Shown one piece after another: positions 7,315 through 14,132 of a DNA stretch of 14,579 bases (its first letter is position 1; the number at the start of each line of letters is the position of its first letter). The DNA is from TMED108 sp964386795 (GTDB lineage Bacteria; Fidelibacterota; Marinisomatia; Marinisomatales; TCS55). The position numbers were made by a program, and so were the translations under genes. The notes below the pieces were generated by a model, which searched no databases, was not told the DNA's origin, and saw only the letters and a program-made list of their open reading frames with translations. The stretch spans positions 1 through 14,579 of the forward strand of contig CAYLUE010000040.1 in NCBI GenBank assembly GCA_964386795.1, read 5' to 3'.

Positions 7315-8046
7315 ATGAATACGGGATTAACCATAGCTATGTGGTCTGGGCCGCGAAATATTTCAACAGCGCTTATGCGGTCATTTGAAAGTCGCGGTGA
7401 TTGCCATGTAACCGATGAACCTTTTTATGCCTATTTTTTAAATGAAAGCGGAGAAAATCACCCTGCAAGAGAAGAAATACTTAAATCACAATCATCTGAT
7501 TGGAATAATATTTCTAACGAATTAACAGCTCAAATACCAAGAAAGAAAATAATGTGGTATCAAAAACATATGGCTCACCATATTTTTCCTTACTCGGACT
7601 TAAGCTGGATACACAATATTTCTAACTGTTTTTTAATAAGAGATCCAAAAGAAGTTATTAATAGTTATGTCAAGCGATTTAAATTAGTAGATCATAAGCA
7701 GTTAGGCTATAATCAACAGTTAATGATATTTAATAAAATAAAAAAAGAATCTGATGAATACCCAATTGTCCTAAGCGCAAAGGATGTATTAACTGATCCA
7801 GAAAAAATGCTTAGAAAATTGTGTGAAAAATTAGATATAAGATTCAATAAGCGTATGCTTAATTGGCCATCTGGAAAAAGAGATACCGATGGGATATGGG
7901 CGCCGCATTGGTATAGCGAAGTTGAGAAAACCACAGGTTTTCAACCTTATTCATATGGCGATACTACGCTAGAAGACAATTGGAAAAAGTTATACAACCA
8001 ATGCATGGATGATTATGAAGTTCTATATAAGCATCGCCTAACATAG
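7315..8046 (+). CDS. Small sulfotransferase-like P-loop protein
   Basis: A 243-residue soluble protein of the sulfotransferase/P-loop type. The N terminus, strand LTIAMW then SGPRNISTALMRSF (11-24), occupies the place of the 5'-phosphosulfate loop, with P-R-N-I-S-T where the classical form is P-R-S-G-T-T. CFLIRDPKEVINSYVKRF (105-122) resembles the 3'-phosphate-binding segment, with R109 and S117 in the expected places. Other features are DEPFYAYF (34-41), an H/W-rich region (WYQKHMAHH, 81-89) and a C-terminal WAPHWYSEVEKTTGF (195-209). Sulfotransferases use PAPS, but the donor and acceptor here are unknown, and the altered loop may mean another chemistry. No signal peptide is visible. It starts 4 bases after the aminotransferase-like gene, so the two are almost certainly co-translated. 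Similar proteins are often named 'branched-chain aminotransferase-like', apparently because the two domains are fused in plants. Confidence 0.75.
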   Translation: MNTGLTIAMWSGPRNISTALMRSFESRGDCHVTDEPFYAYFLNESGENHPAREEILKSQSSDWNNISNELTAQIPRKKIMWYQKHMAHHIFPYSDLSWIHNISNCFLIRDPKEVINSYVKRFKLVDHKQLGYNQQLMIFNKIKKESDEYPIVLSAKDVLTDPEKMLRKLCEKLDIRFNKRMLNWPSGKRDTDGIWAPHWYSEVEKTTGFQPYSYGDTTLEDNWKKLYNQCMDDYEVLYKHRLT

Positions 8047-8145
8047 TAATTAATAAAATTCACCTTTTAATAATTCATTAAATTTATTTAAAGTTAATCA
8101 AGTCTTTCGAATGAATAAGTGTAAAATAGATGTAAATTATATTTA

Positions 8146-8229
8146 GCCGAAGTGGTGGAACTGGTAGACACGCTGTCTTGAGGGGGCAGTGAGGGAGACC
8201 TCGTGCCGGTTCGAGTCCGGCCTTCGGCA
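8146..8229 (+). tRNA. tRNA-Leu (anticodon GAG)
   Basis: An 84-base class II tRNA. The acceptor arms GCCGAAG (8146-8152) and CTTCGGC (8222-8228) pair perfectly and are followed by discriminator A8229. The anticodon stem CTGTC/GGCAG (8173-8177/8185-8189) has one G-T pair and the loop TTGAGGG gives anticodon GAG (8180-8182), reading CUC and CUU. The long variable arm GAGG-GAGA-CCTC (8191-8202) is the class II mark. The T arm is GCCGG-TTCGAGT-CCGGC (8205-8221). CCA is not encoded (CAT follows), so it must be added enzymatically. The 99 bases upstream are very AT-rich; TAAAAT at 8122-8127 could be a -10 box but has no well-spaced -35. Confidence 0.97.
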
Positions 8230-8264
8230 CATAAATTAGTCAAAATAATAAGGATTAGATAATA

Positions 8265-9572
8265 ATGATAACTCGTTTTTTTATATTAAATATATTTTTC
8301 AGTTTAGTTTTTGCTCAATCTCCAGATGAACTATATACTTCCGCAAAATCAAATTTAGATTCAGGAGATCTTGTTAGCGCAGAATCTGATTATAAGAGTG
8401 CGTTAGAAATGGACCCTACTTTTGCACCGGCTTATATGGGGCTTGCAACGGTGGCTATGCGTAAGGGTGACTTAAAGCAGTCAGGGTCACTTTTGAAAGA
8501 GGCGATAGATGCAGATCCCGAAAATAAAGATTTTCGTCAAGAGTTCGAACGATTAAGTGAATTAAATACTCTTATGAGCAAGGGTATTAGATCAATGAAA
8601 AATGGCGATATTGATAATGCTTTTGAATCATTTAGGGTGGCCTATGAAAAATTTCCACAATACCCTGAATCTGTATTTAATATGGGATTGACACATTTTA
8701 GAAATAAGGATTTTGTTGAAGCTGTAAATTATTTTAATAAAACAATTAAAATAAACCCTGATCATAAAAATGCGCTAACAGCAATAAAAAATGTTGCGAA
8801 GAATTTCTTTAATAAAGGTAATCAATTATACAAAAGAGGTGATCTTGAAGGGGCGCTTTCATCTTACGATGAGGTGTTAAGTGTTGATAATACGTTTTAT
8901 CAAGCCCACTTTCAAGTTGGTGTTATTCAGTCGAAAATGGGAAATAAAGATTTAGCAGTACAGTCATACGAAAAATCAATTGAGATTAACCCTCAATTTT
9001 ATAAAGCATATTTTGCTTTAGGGTTAGCTAAAAATTCGATGAATGACACTGAAGGAGCGTTGGCGTCCCTTCAGTCAGCTATCGATATTAATCCTGGCTA
9101 CGATAAAGCATATGGAGCAATGGGCGATATTCATATTCAGAAAAAAGACTATGAAAAAGCTAAGCAAACGCTAAAAATGGCGACCACTGTAAATCCCAAT
9201 TATTCAAAAGGATATGCAAATCTTGGAGTTATTTATTCAGAGGAAGAAAATTGGAATCAAGCTATTTCAAGCTTAGAGATGGCAGTTGCTTTAAACGAGA
9301 GAGATGCAATGAGTTATTTTCGTCTATCTGGCGCTCACAATATGAATGGTGACTGCGATTTAGCATTAGAAGCTGCCCGGAAAAGCACAGAGATTAAAAA
9401 TCGCTTTGGTGGTGCATGGTTTGAGCTTGGTATTGCTGAATGGTGCAATGGCCAAGGAAATAAAGCTGGTGCATTAAATGCATTTGAGAAAGCCAGAGGG
9501 GATCGTTCTTGGAGAAAAATGGCTGAGTATGAAATCGATAAAGTCAAAAACCCTCAAAAATATGTCAAATAA
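8265..9572 (+). CDS. Secreted TPR-repeat protein
   Basis: A 435-residue protein with a short signal peptide: two basic or polar residues near the start, a hydrophobic core FFILNIFFSLVF (5-16) and a likely cut after A17. It is thus probably periplasmic or anchored outside the inner membrane. The rest is tetratricopeptide repeat, about ten or eleven units, starting near residues 19, 53, 101, 134, 178, 212, 246, 280, 314, 348 and 383. Typical cores are ALEMDPTFAPAYMGLA, SIEINPQFYKAYFALG and AVALNERDAMSYFRL. Such stacks bind other proteins; no catalytic domain is present. The only cysteines, C364 and C394, lie in adjacent C-terminal repeats and could form a disulfide if exported. AGGA at 8251-8254 lies 10 bases before the ATG. 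It begins 35 bases after tRNA-Leu and ends 19 bases before the HAD gene, so it may lead the downstream operon. The partner is unknown. Confidence 0.88.
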   Translation: MITRFFILNIFFSLVFAQSPDELYTSAKSNLDSGDLVSAESDYKSALEMDPTFAPAYMGLATVAMRKGDLKQSGSLLKEAIDADPENKDFRQEFERLSELNTLMSKGIRSMKNGDIDNAFESFRVAYEKFPQYPESVFNMGLTHFRNKDFVEAVNYFNKTIKINPDHKNALTAIKNVAKNFFNKGNQLYKRGDLEGALSSYDEVLSVDNTFYQAHFQVGVIQSKMGNKDLAVQSYEKSIEINPQFYKAYFALGLAKNSMNDTEGALASLQSAIDINPGYDKAYGAMGDIHIQKKDYEKAKQTLKMATTVNPNYSKGYANLGVIYSEEENWNQAISSLEMAVALNERDAMSYFRLSGAHNMNGDCDLALEAARKSTEIKNRFGGAWFELGIAEWCNGQGNKAGALNAFEKARGDRSWRKMAEYEIDKVKNPQKYVK

Positions 9573-9591
9573 ATCTTTGATTTAACCGATT

Positions 9592-10275
9592 ATGATTAAA
9601 GCAATAATTTTCGACCTAGATAATACCCTTCTTGATTTTGTTAAAATGAAGCAATTTGCAGTGAAAGCTGCTATAACTGCTATGAATGAAGCAGGGTTGC
9701 AAGTTGACGAAGATAAGGCGTATAAGGATATTATGGATTTATATGCTTCTACTGGATGGGAAAATCAACAGGTTTTTGATGACTATCTAAAACAAACCAC
9801 AGGAGAGGTCAGTAATAAAATTCTTGCTGCTGGTGTTGTTGCTTACCGAAGAGCACGTGAAGCCACTTTGCTTGTGTACCCAAATGTAAACAAAACCCTA
9901 ATCGAATTATTAAAAATTCAAATTCAACTTGCCGTTGTTTCCGATGCACCAAGTCGAGAAGCGTGGATGAGATTATATTATTTGAACCTCCATCATGTAT
10001 TCGATCCAGTATTAACTTTTGACGATACTGGAGTGAGAAAGCCATCACCTGAGCCATTTAAGATGGCTCTAAAAAAAATAAATGCTCAACCCGATGAAGT
10101 ATTAATGATAGGTGATTGGCCTGACCGAGATGTAGTAGGCGCTAAGCAAATAGGTATGAAAACTATTTTTGCTAGATATGGTGATACATTTGGGACTAAA
10201 GAATCAGGGGCGGATTGGGATGTGAATGATATTTATGAAATTGTTGGCATTGTTAAGGAATTAAATAACGACTAA
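9592..10275 (+). CDS. HAD-superfamily hydrolase (subfamily IA, phosphatase-like)
   Basis: A 227-residue cytoplasmic haloacid-dehalogenase-like phosphohydrolase with all four motifs. Motif I is FDLDNTLL (7-14), with nucleophile D8 and acid/base D10. Motif II is VVSDAP (115-120, S117). Motif III is the Lys of VRKPSPEPF (K150). Motif IV is MIGDWPDRDVVGA (D175 and D180). The helical cap between motifs I and II (about 15-95) is the subfamily IA arrangement seen in phosphoglycolate- and nucleotide-type phosphatases, but the substrate cannot be read from the sequence. There is no obvious Shine-Dalgarno before the ATG. Its 3' end overlaps acpS by 11 bases if acpS starts at 10265, and it carries the Shine-Dalgarno AAGGAA used there. 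Confidence 0.9.
   Translation: MIKAIIFDLDNTLLDFVKMKQFAVKAAITAMNEAGLQVDEDKAYKDIMDLYASTGWENQQVFDDYLKQTTGEVSNKILAAGVVAYRRAREATLLVYPNVNKTLIELLKIQIQLAVVSDAPSREAWMRLYYLNLHHVFDPVLTFDDTGVRKPSPEPFKMALKKINAQPDEVLMIGDWPDRDVVGAKQIGMKTIFARYGDTFGTKESGADWDVNDIYEIVGIVKELNND
10255..10260 (+). promoter_or_regulatory. Shine-Dalgarno AAGGAA deciding the acpS start
   Basis: AAGGAA inside the HAD coding end is among the better Shine-Dalgarno matches in this gene cluster. It ends 4 bases before an ATA codon at 10265 that is in frame with AcpS, close to ideal spacing. It lies over 60 bases from the TTG at 10322, so it supports initiation upstream of that codon. This bears on which non-standard start codon is used. 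Confidence 0.55.
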
Positions 10276-10630
10276 TTTTTTCATTGGAACGGATATTGTT
10301 CAAGTTGAGCGTATTCAATTATTGCTTGATAGGCAAAAAGATAGATTCATTAAAAGAATTTTTACTACCAATGAATCATCATATTGTCTATCGAAAGCAA
10401 ATCCAGCAATTCATTTTGCTGGCCGTTTTGCTGCAAAAGAATCAATAAAGAAATGCCTTTATTCAACCAACCAAATACAATCATTAGAATTTAATAAAAT
10501 AGAAATACTTTCAATGGATAATGGAGCTCCATATATTAAAGCAATAGAAGGTATTTCATTCAAAGAATTGAAAATTTCCATTTCGCATGAATCTGACTAT
10601 GCGATTGCTATGGCGATAATTTTATTATGA
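10265..10630 (+). CDS. acpS: Holo-[acyl-carrier-protein] synthase (non-standard start)
   Basis: Transfers 4'-phosphopantetheine from CoA to acyl carrier protein, activating it for fatty-acid synthesis; a cytoplasmic trimer in the family. Motifs are GTDIVQVERI (Mg-binding Asp, bases 10292-10294), FIKRIFT, RFAAKESIKKCL (second Mg ligand Glu) and a C-terminal ISISHESDYAIAMAI. Read from 10265 the protein has 121 residues with D10 and E59, close to D8/E58 of the B. subtilis enzyme. The first ordinary start, TTG at 10322, gives 102 residues and loses the essential Asp. Between the in-frame TAA at 10262 and that Asp the codons are ATA ACG ACT AAT TTT TTC ATT GGA ACG: no ATG, GTG or TTG. I chose ATA because of the Shine-Dalgarno AAGGAA and the 11-base overlap with the HAD gene, a geometry repeated downstream. 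ATT at 10283, or a sequence error for ATG, are alternatives. The end overlaps nnr as ATGA. Confidence 0.88.
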   Translation: MTTNFFIGTDIVQVERIQLLLDRQKDRFIKRIFTTNESSYCLSKANPAIHFAGRFAAKESIKKCLYSTNQIQSLEFNKIEILSMDNGAPYIKAIEGISFKELKISISHESDYAIAMAIILL

Positions 10631-12156
10631 ATAATATTCTATCAAAAAATCAAGCCTTTGAACTAGATAAAAAAACTATCAATAACTATAATATTCCAGC
10701 TAGAACGCTAATGGGGGAGGCAGGTAAATATATAGCTAATTATATTGATAATAATTCCCGCTTAACAACTATAAAAACTATTGCCATTGTTACGGGAAAA
10801 GGTAATAATGGAGGTGATGGGTTTGCAGCTGGTTATTATTTAAGTGATTTGGGTTATAAAATAACCATTTTTTCACTTTATGAAAAAAATGAGTTATCCA
10901 AAGATTCTCTATTCTATTATAAAAAATGTATAAATCAGAAAACTTCTATAGTTACTAATAATAAACCTCCCTCAAAAGAAAATATTTATGATCTTATTAT
11001 TGATTCTATACTTGGTATAGGGTTTGTTGGGGAAATAAATAATTATTTATCGCCATGGGTTCATTGGGTAAATCAAAATCCCCTTATTTTATCTTGCGAT
11101 ATTGCAACAGGAATTAATAGCGATAATGGAATGATAGTTAGGGATGCTGTTAGGGCAGACTACACTATAACAATGGGGTATCCAAAAATTGGAATGTGTC
11201 TTGAGCCTGGTAAAACTTATAGCGGAGTAGTTACCTCAGCTGATATTGGTTTCCCAAATATAATTAATAAGTTAAATGGAATTAAATGGGAATCATTAAA
11301 AGCTGACTTTGTCTCTGATATAATCAAACCCTTAGAAAGAGATACACACAAATATAAGCAAGGGAAGGTTCTTATTTTAGCTGGATCAAAAGGAATGACG
11401 GGCGCGGCCTATTTATCTACGATAGCTACGTTACGAGCTGGTGCTGGACTTACAAAGACTTTTGCGCCGGCTTCAATAAATGATATTTATGAAAAAAAGA
11501 TTACTGAAGGCATGACTATAACATGCGAGGATAGGGGATTAGGTTATTTTTCTAAATCAAATTATAATCAAATAATGGACGAGAGTGATTGGGCGGATAC
11601 TATATTAGTTGGACCTGGGCTTGGCTCGAATCAAGATACCGTTGATTTACTAGAGTTATTATATCGAAAAATAGAAAAACCAATAGTTATAGATGCCGAT
11701 GGCCTTAGACCATTTTATAATGATAAAAGCTTATTTAATTGTATGCCTTCAAATTGCATCTTTACACCACATATTGGTGAATTTAGCAATTTAATGGGTA
11801 TTACATCTGAAAAGCTAAAAGAAGACTTAATAATGAATATAAATAGCTTTTCATCAATGAGTTCAGGGGTTTTAATAACTAAATATTCTCCAACTTTAAT
11901 TTCAAATAATTCAATTGGTTATATTAATACAACGGGCAATCCAGGCCTATCTACAGCTGGGTCTGGCGATGTTCTCAGTGGAATTATATCTGCATTTCTT
12001 GCTCAAGGATATAGCCCTCTTGAATCATCAGTCATATCTGTATTTATACATGGATATGCGGGGGATAGGGTTTCAAAAAAAATAAGCGAGAGAGGGATGA
12101 TTGCTAGTGATTTATTAAATGAAATTGCTCTAATTTTATCTGACTATGACAAATAA
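10627..12156 (+). CDS. nnr: Bifunctional NAD(P)H-hydrate repair enzyme (epimerase + dehydratase)
   Basis: Repairs hydrated NADH and NADPH: the N-terminal YjeF_N domain epimerises R- and S-hydrates, and the C-terminal ribokinase-like domain dehydrates the S form using ADP (in bacteria). The 509 residues match the fused bacterial form. The N-domain shows GKGNNGGDGFAAG (57-69), LIIDSILGIGFVG (123-135, likely catalytic D126) and SCDIATGINSDNG (156-168, where VPSG is more usual). The C-domain starts near HKYKQGKVLILAGS (241-254) and shows GMTGAAYLS, LVGPGLGS (327-334), IDADGLRPF (355-363), FTPHIGEFSNLMG (379-391) and TAGSGDVLSGI (443-453) with catalytic D448. The ATG overlaps the acpS stop as ATGA (10627-10630), and the end overlaps the VanZ-like gene by 11 bases. 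acpS-nnr adjacency is frequent in bacteria. Confidence 0.95.
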   Translation: MNNILSKNQAFELDKKTINNYNIPARTLMGEAGKYIANYIDNNSRLTTIKTIAIVTGKGNNGGDGFAAGYYLSDLGYKITIFSLYEKNELSKDSLFYYKKCINQKTSIVTNNKPPSKENIYDLIIDSILGIGFVGEINNYLSPWVHWVNQNPLILSCDIATGINSDNGMIVRDAVRADYTITMGYPKIGMCLEPGKTYSGVVTSADIGFPNIINKLNGIKWESLKADFVSDIIKPLERDTHKYKQGKVLILAGSKGMTGAAYLSTIATLRAGAGLTKTFAPASINDIYEKKITEGMTITCEDRGLGYFSKSNYNQIMDESDWADTILVGPGLGSNQDTVDLLELLYRKIEKPIVIDADGLRPFYNDKSLFNCMPSNCIFTPHIGEFSNLMGITSEKLKEDLIMNINSFSSMSSGVLITKYSPTLISNNSIGYINTTGNPGLSTAGSGDVLSGIISAFLAQGYSPLESSVISVFIHGYAGDRVSKKISERGMIASDLLNEIALILSDYDK

Positions 12157-12496
12157 TATTTACAGAATTCTTCTTTTTGTTTATGCGTTATTGATTTTAT
12201 CAATGTCATCAATACCAAGTAGTAATTTGCCAAAATCATGGCTTTTAGAATGGGATAAGGTAATTCATTTTATTGAATATTTTATTTTTGGAATTTTGGC
12301 TATGAAAAGTATGTCTGATATAAGTCGAAAGAATGCCCTGATTATTATTCCTTGTGGTATTTTATTCGGATTTTTTGATGAATATCTGCAGTCATTTATT
12401 TCTGGTAGGTTTTCAAGCCAATGGGATGTTTTAAGCGATAGCATTGGATTCAGTATTGGGGTAATATTAGTTTGGATCAGGGCTGATGATAAATAA
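12146..12496 (+). CDS. VanZ-like family integral membrane protein
   Basis: A 116-residue inner-membrane protein with four likely hydrophobic segments (about 7-22, 40-54, 63-78 and 98-112). It carries the VanZ/DUF-type pattern: SSIPSSNLP after the first segment, WDKVIHFIEYFIFG (36-49), then FDEYLQSFISGR (77-88), and a final WDVLSDSIGFSIG (93-105). Conserved H41, E44, D78, E79, Q82, R88 and D94 cluster at the membrane face. VanZ lends low-level teicoplanin resistance, but most family members have no known role, and resistance should not be inferred here. It overlaps nnr and recN by 11 bases each, so translation is probably coupled. Its place before recN and murA is compatible with an envelope-linked job but does not prove one. 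Confidence 0.85.
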   Translation: MTNNIYRILLFVYALLILSMSSIPSSNLPKSWLLEWDKVIHFIEYFIFGILAMKSMSDISRKNALIIIPCGILFGFFDEYLQSFISGRFSSQWDVLSDSIGFSIGVILVWIRADDK

Positions 12497-14132
12497 GATA
12501 TATATTAAAGACTACGCTATTATTCGAGAGCTTGACTTAACTATACCCAATGGTTTTACTGTTATTACGGGTGAAACGGGCGCAGGAAAATCACTTATTG
12601 TTAAAGCACTATCTTTGGCCCTGGGATCAAAAACTGAAAAAACAGATGTTAGAAGCGGTAAAGAAAGAGCCGTTGTTGAGATCGACCATAATAATGGATC
12701 AATATATCGTCGATTAATTTCTAAAGCAGGTCGCGCTAAATCCTTTATAAATGAAGAGCCAATAGATGAAAATTCATATCGTAACGAAGTCTTTTCCCTA
12801 GCAGATTTTCATGGTCAAAATGAGCAGCAGCTTATTATGAATCCCCATACACATATTGATTTTCTTGATCGTTACTGTAAAAACGAAAAACAAGTATATG
12901 AAACCTTAGAAACCTATAATCAATTAATTACAATCAATGATGAGCTGGGTCAGAAAGAGATTCTACTTAACCAATCCAATGATAAAAAAGAGTTATTAGA
13001 TTTTCAGTTAAATGAAATTGAATCTATCAATCCTCAATTGAATGAGGATGAAACCCTCACGAATGAATTTAAACGATTAAATAATATTGAAGAAACCATA
13101 GCAGCTATACAGAAACTCAATCAAAGCCTTACCGAGCATGACCATTCAATATATCGACAACTTTATTCCGCAATTGACGATCTGGAAAAACTATCAAAAT
13201 ATGATGATTCACTCGCACCATTTTTAGATAGCCTAAAACAATCATCTTTAACTATCCAGGATACTTCATCAGGTTTAATTGAGCACTTAGACTATATAGA
13301 AAATGATTCATCTAAATTGAACGAAGTTCATGATAGGCTTCAATCCATAGAAAGCCTAAAAAGGAAATATGGTGGCTCAATTGAATCGGTTTTGCAGTAT
13401 GTCAATAAAATACAAGAAGAGCTTGAAGAATTAAAAGGTTTAAGTCAAAAAATAACTGAATTAAAAGATCGATTATCATCACTTACATCTTCTTATAATA
13501 AGTTAGCAGATGAACTAAGCAGGGCGAGAATTATTGCATCAAAAAAATTATCTAATCAGATAGAGAAAATGATGAATCAATTGAATATGGAAGGGGCAAT
13601 ATTTAAGGTTGAAATAAAACAAAATTCCGATCATAATAGCCCTATTATTTGTGGCGAAGATAAGGTTAAGTACGGTCCAAAAGGATACGATATAGTTGAA
13701 TTTTATCTTAGCGCAAACCCGGGCGAATCTATAAAGCCACTTGCAAAAATAGCTTCCGGTGGTGAGGTGTCTAGGATCATGCTTTCAATTAAATCAGTTT
13801 TAAAGGAACAGGATCCTGTAGCAACGCTAATTTTTGATGAGATTGATGCTGGCATTTCAGGTGAAGCAGCTGAGAAAGTTGCTAAAGCACTCAAGTCTCT
13901 TAGTGTCAATAAACAAGTTGTCTGTATCACGCATCTACCCCAAATAGCTTCTATTGCAGATAACCATTTATTTGTTGGTAAAAAAGTTGTTGAAAACAAA
14001 ACCTATGTACATACACAATATCTTGATGATAAAGAAAAAGTTGAAGCCGTAGCAAAATTATTTAGTGGCGAAGGCAATATTGATCAAGGAATAAACTCTA
14101 AAGAAAATTTTATTTCAAGGGCACGTGGATAA
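12486..14132 (+). CDS. recN: DNA repair protein RecN
   Basis: An SMC-like ATPase that acts early in recombinational repair of double-strand breaks. The 548 residues match the family. The N-terminal ATPase lobe has the Walker A motif GETGAGKS (29-36) and the RecN-typical FHGQNEQQLIMNP. The middle (about 150-370) is polar and rich in Glu, Lys, Leu and Ser, as expected of an interrupted coiled coil. The C-terminal lobe has the ABC signature SGGEVSR (424-430), Walker B LIFDEIDAGISG (448-459) and the switch His in CITHLPQIAS (480-489, H483). The protein is complete. The ATG at 12486 overlaps the VanZ-like gene by 11 bases, and the end overlaps the murA GTG start by 8 bases. No LexA-type site is apparent upstream, so expression seems set by the operon. 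Confidence 0.97.
   Translation: MINKIYIKDYAIIRELDLTIPNGFTVITGETGAGKSLIVKALSLALGSKTEKTDVRSGKERAVVEIDHNNGSIYRRLISKAGRAKSFINEEPIDENSYRNEVFSLADFHGQNEQQLIMNPHTHIDFLDRYCKNEKQVYETLETYNQLITINDELGQKEILLNQSNDKKELLDFQLNEIESINPQLNEDETLTNEFKRLNNIEETIAAIQKLNQSLTEHDHSIYRQLYSAIDDLEKLSKYDDSLAPFLDSLKQSSLTIQDTSSGLIEHLDYIENDSSKLNEVHDRLQSIESLKRKYGGSIESVLQYVNKIQEELEELKGLSQKITELKDRLSSLTSSYNKLADELSRARIIASKKLSNQIEKMMNQLNMEGAIFKVEIKQNSDHNSPIICGEDKVKYGPKGYDIVEFYLSANPGESIKPLAKIASGGEVSRIMLSIKSVLKEQDPVATLIFDEIDAGISGEAAEKVAKALKSLSVNKQVVCITHLPQIASIADNHLFVGKKVVENKTYVHTQYLDDKEKVEAVAKLFSGEGNIDQGINSKENFISRARG

Noticed and set aside
8077..8098. A 22-base AT-rich inverted repeat upstream of tRNA-Leu
   Set aside because: The arms have only A-T pairs plus one mismatch and there is no T-run; this is expected by chance in such AT-rich DNA.
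10322..10630. acpS beginning at TTG 10322
   Set aside because: This start removes the GTDIV motif with the Mg-binding Asp that is essential in the family, and there is no Shine-Dalgarno in front of it.
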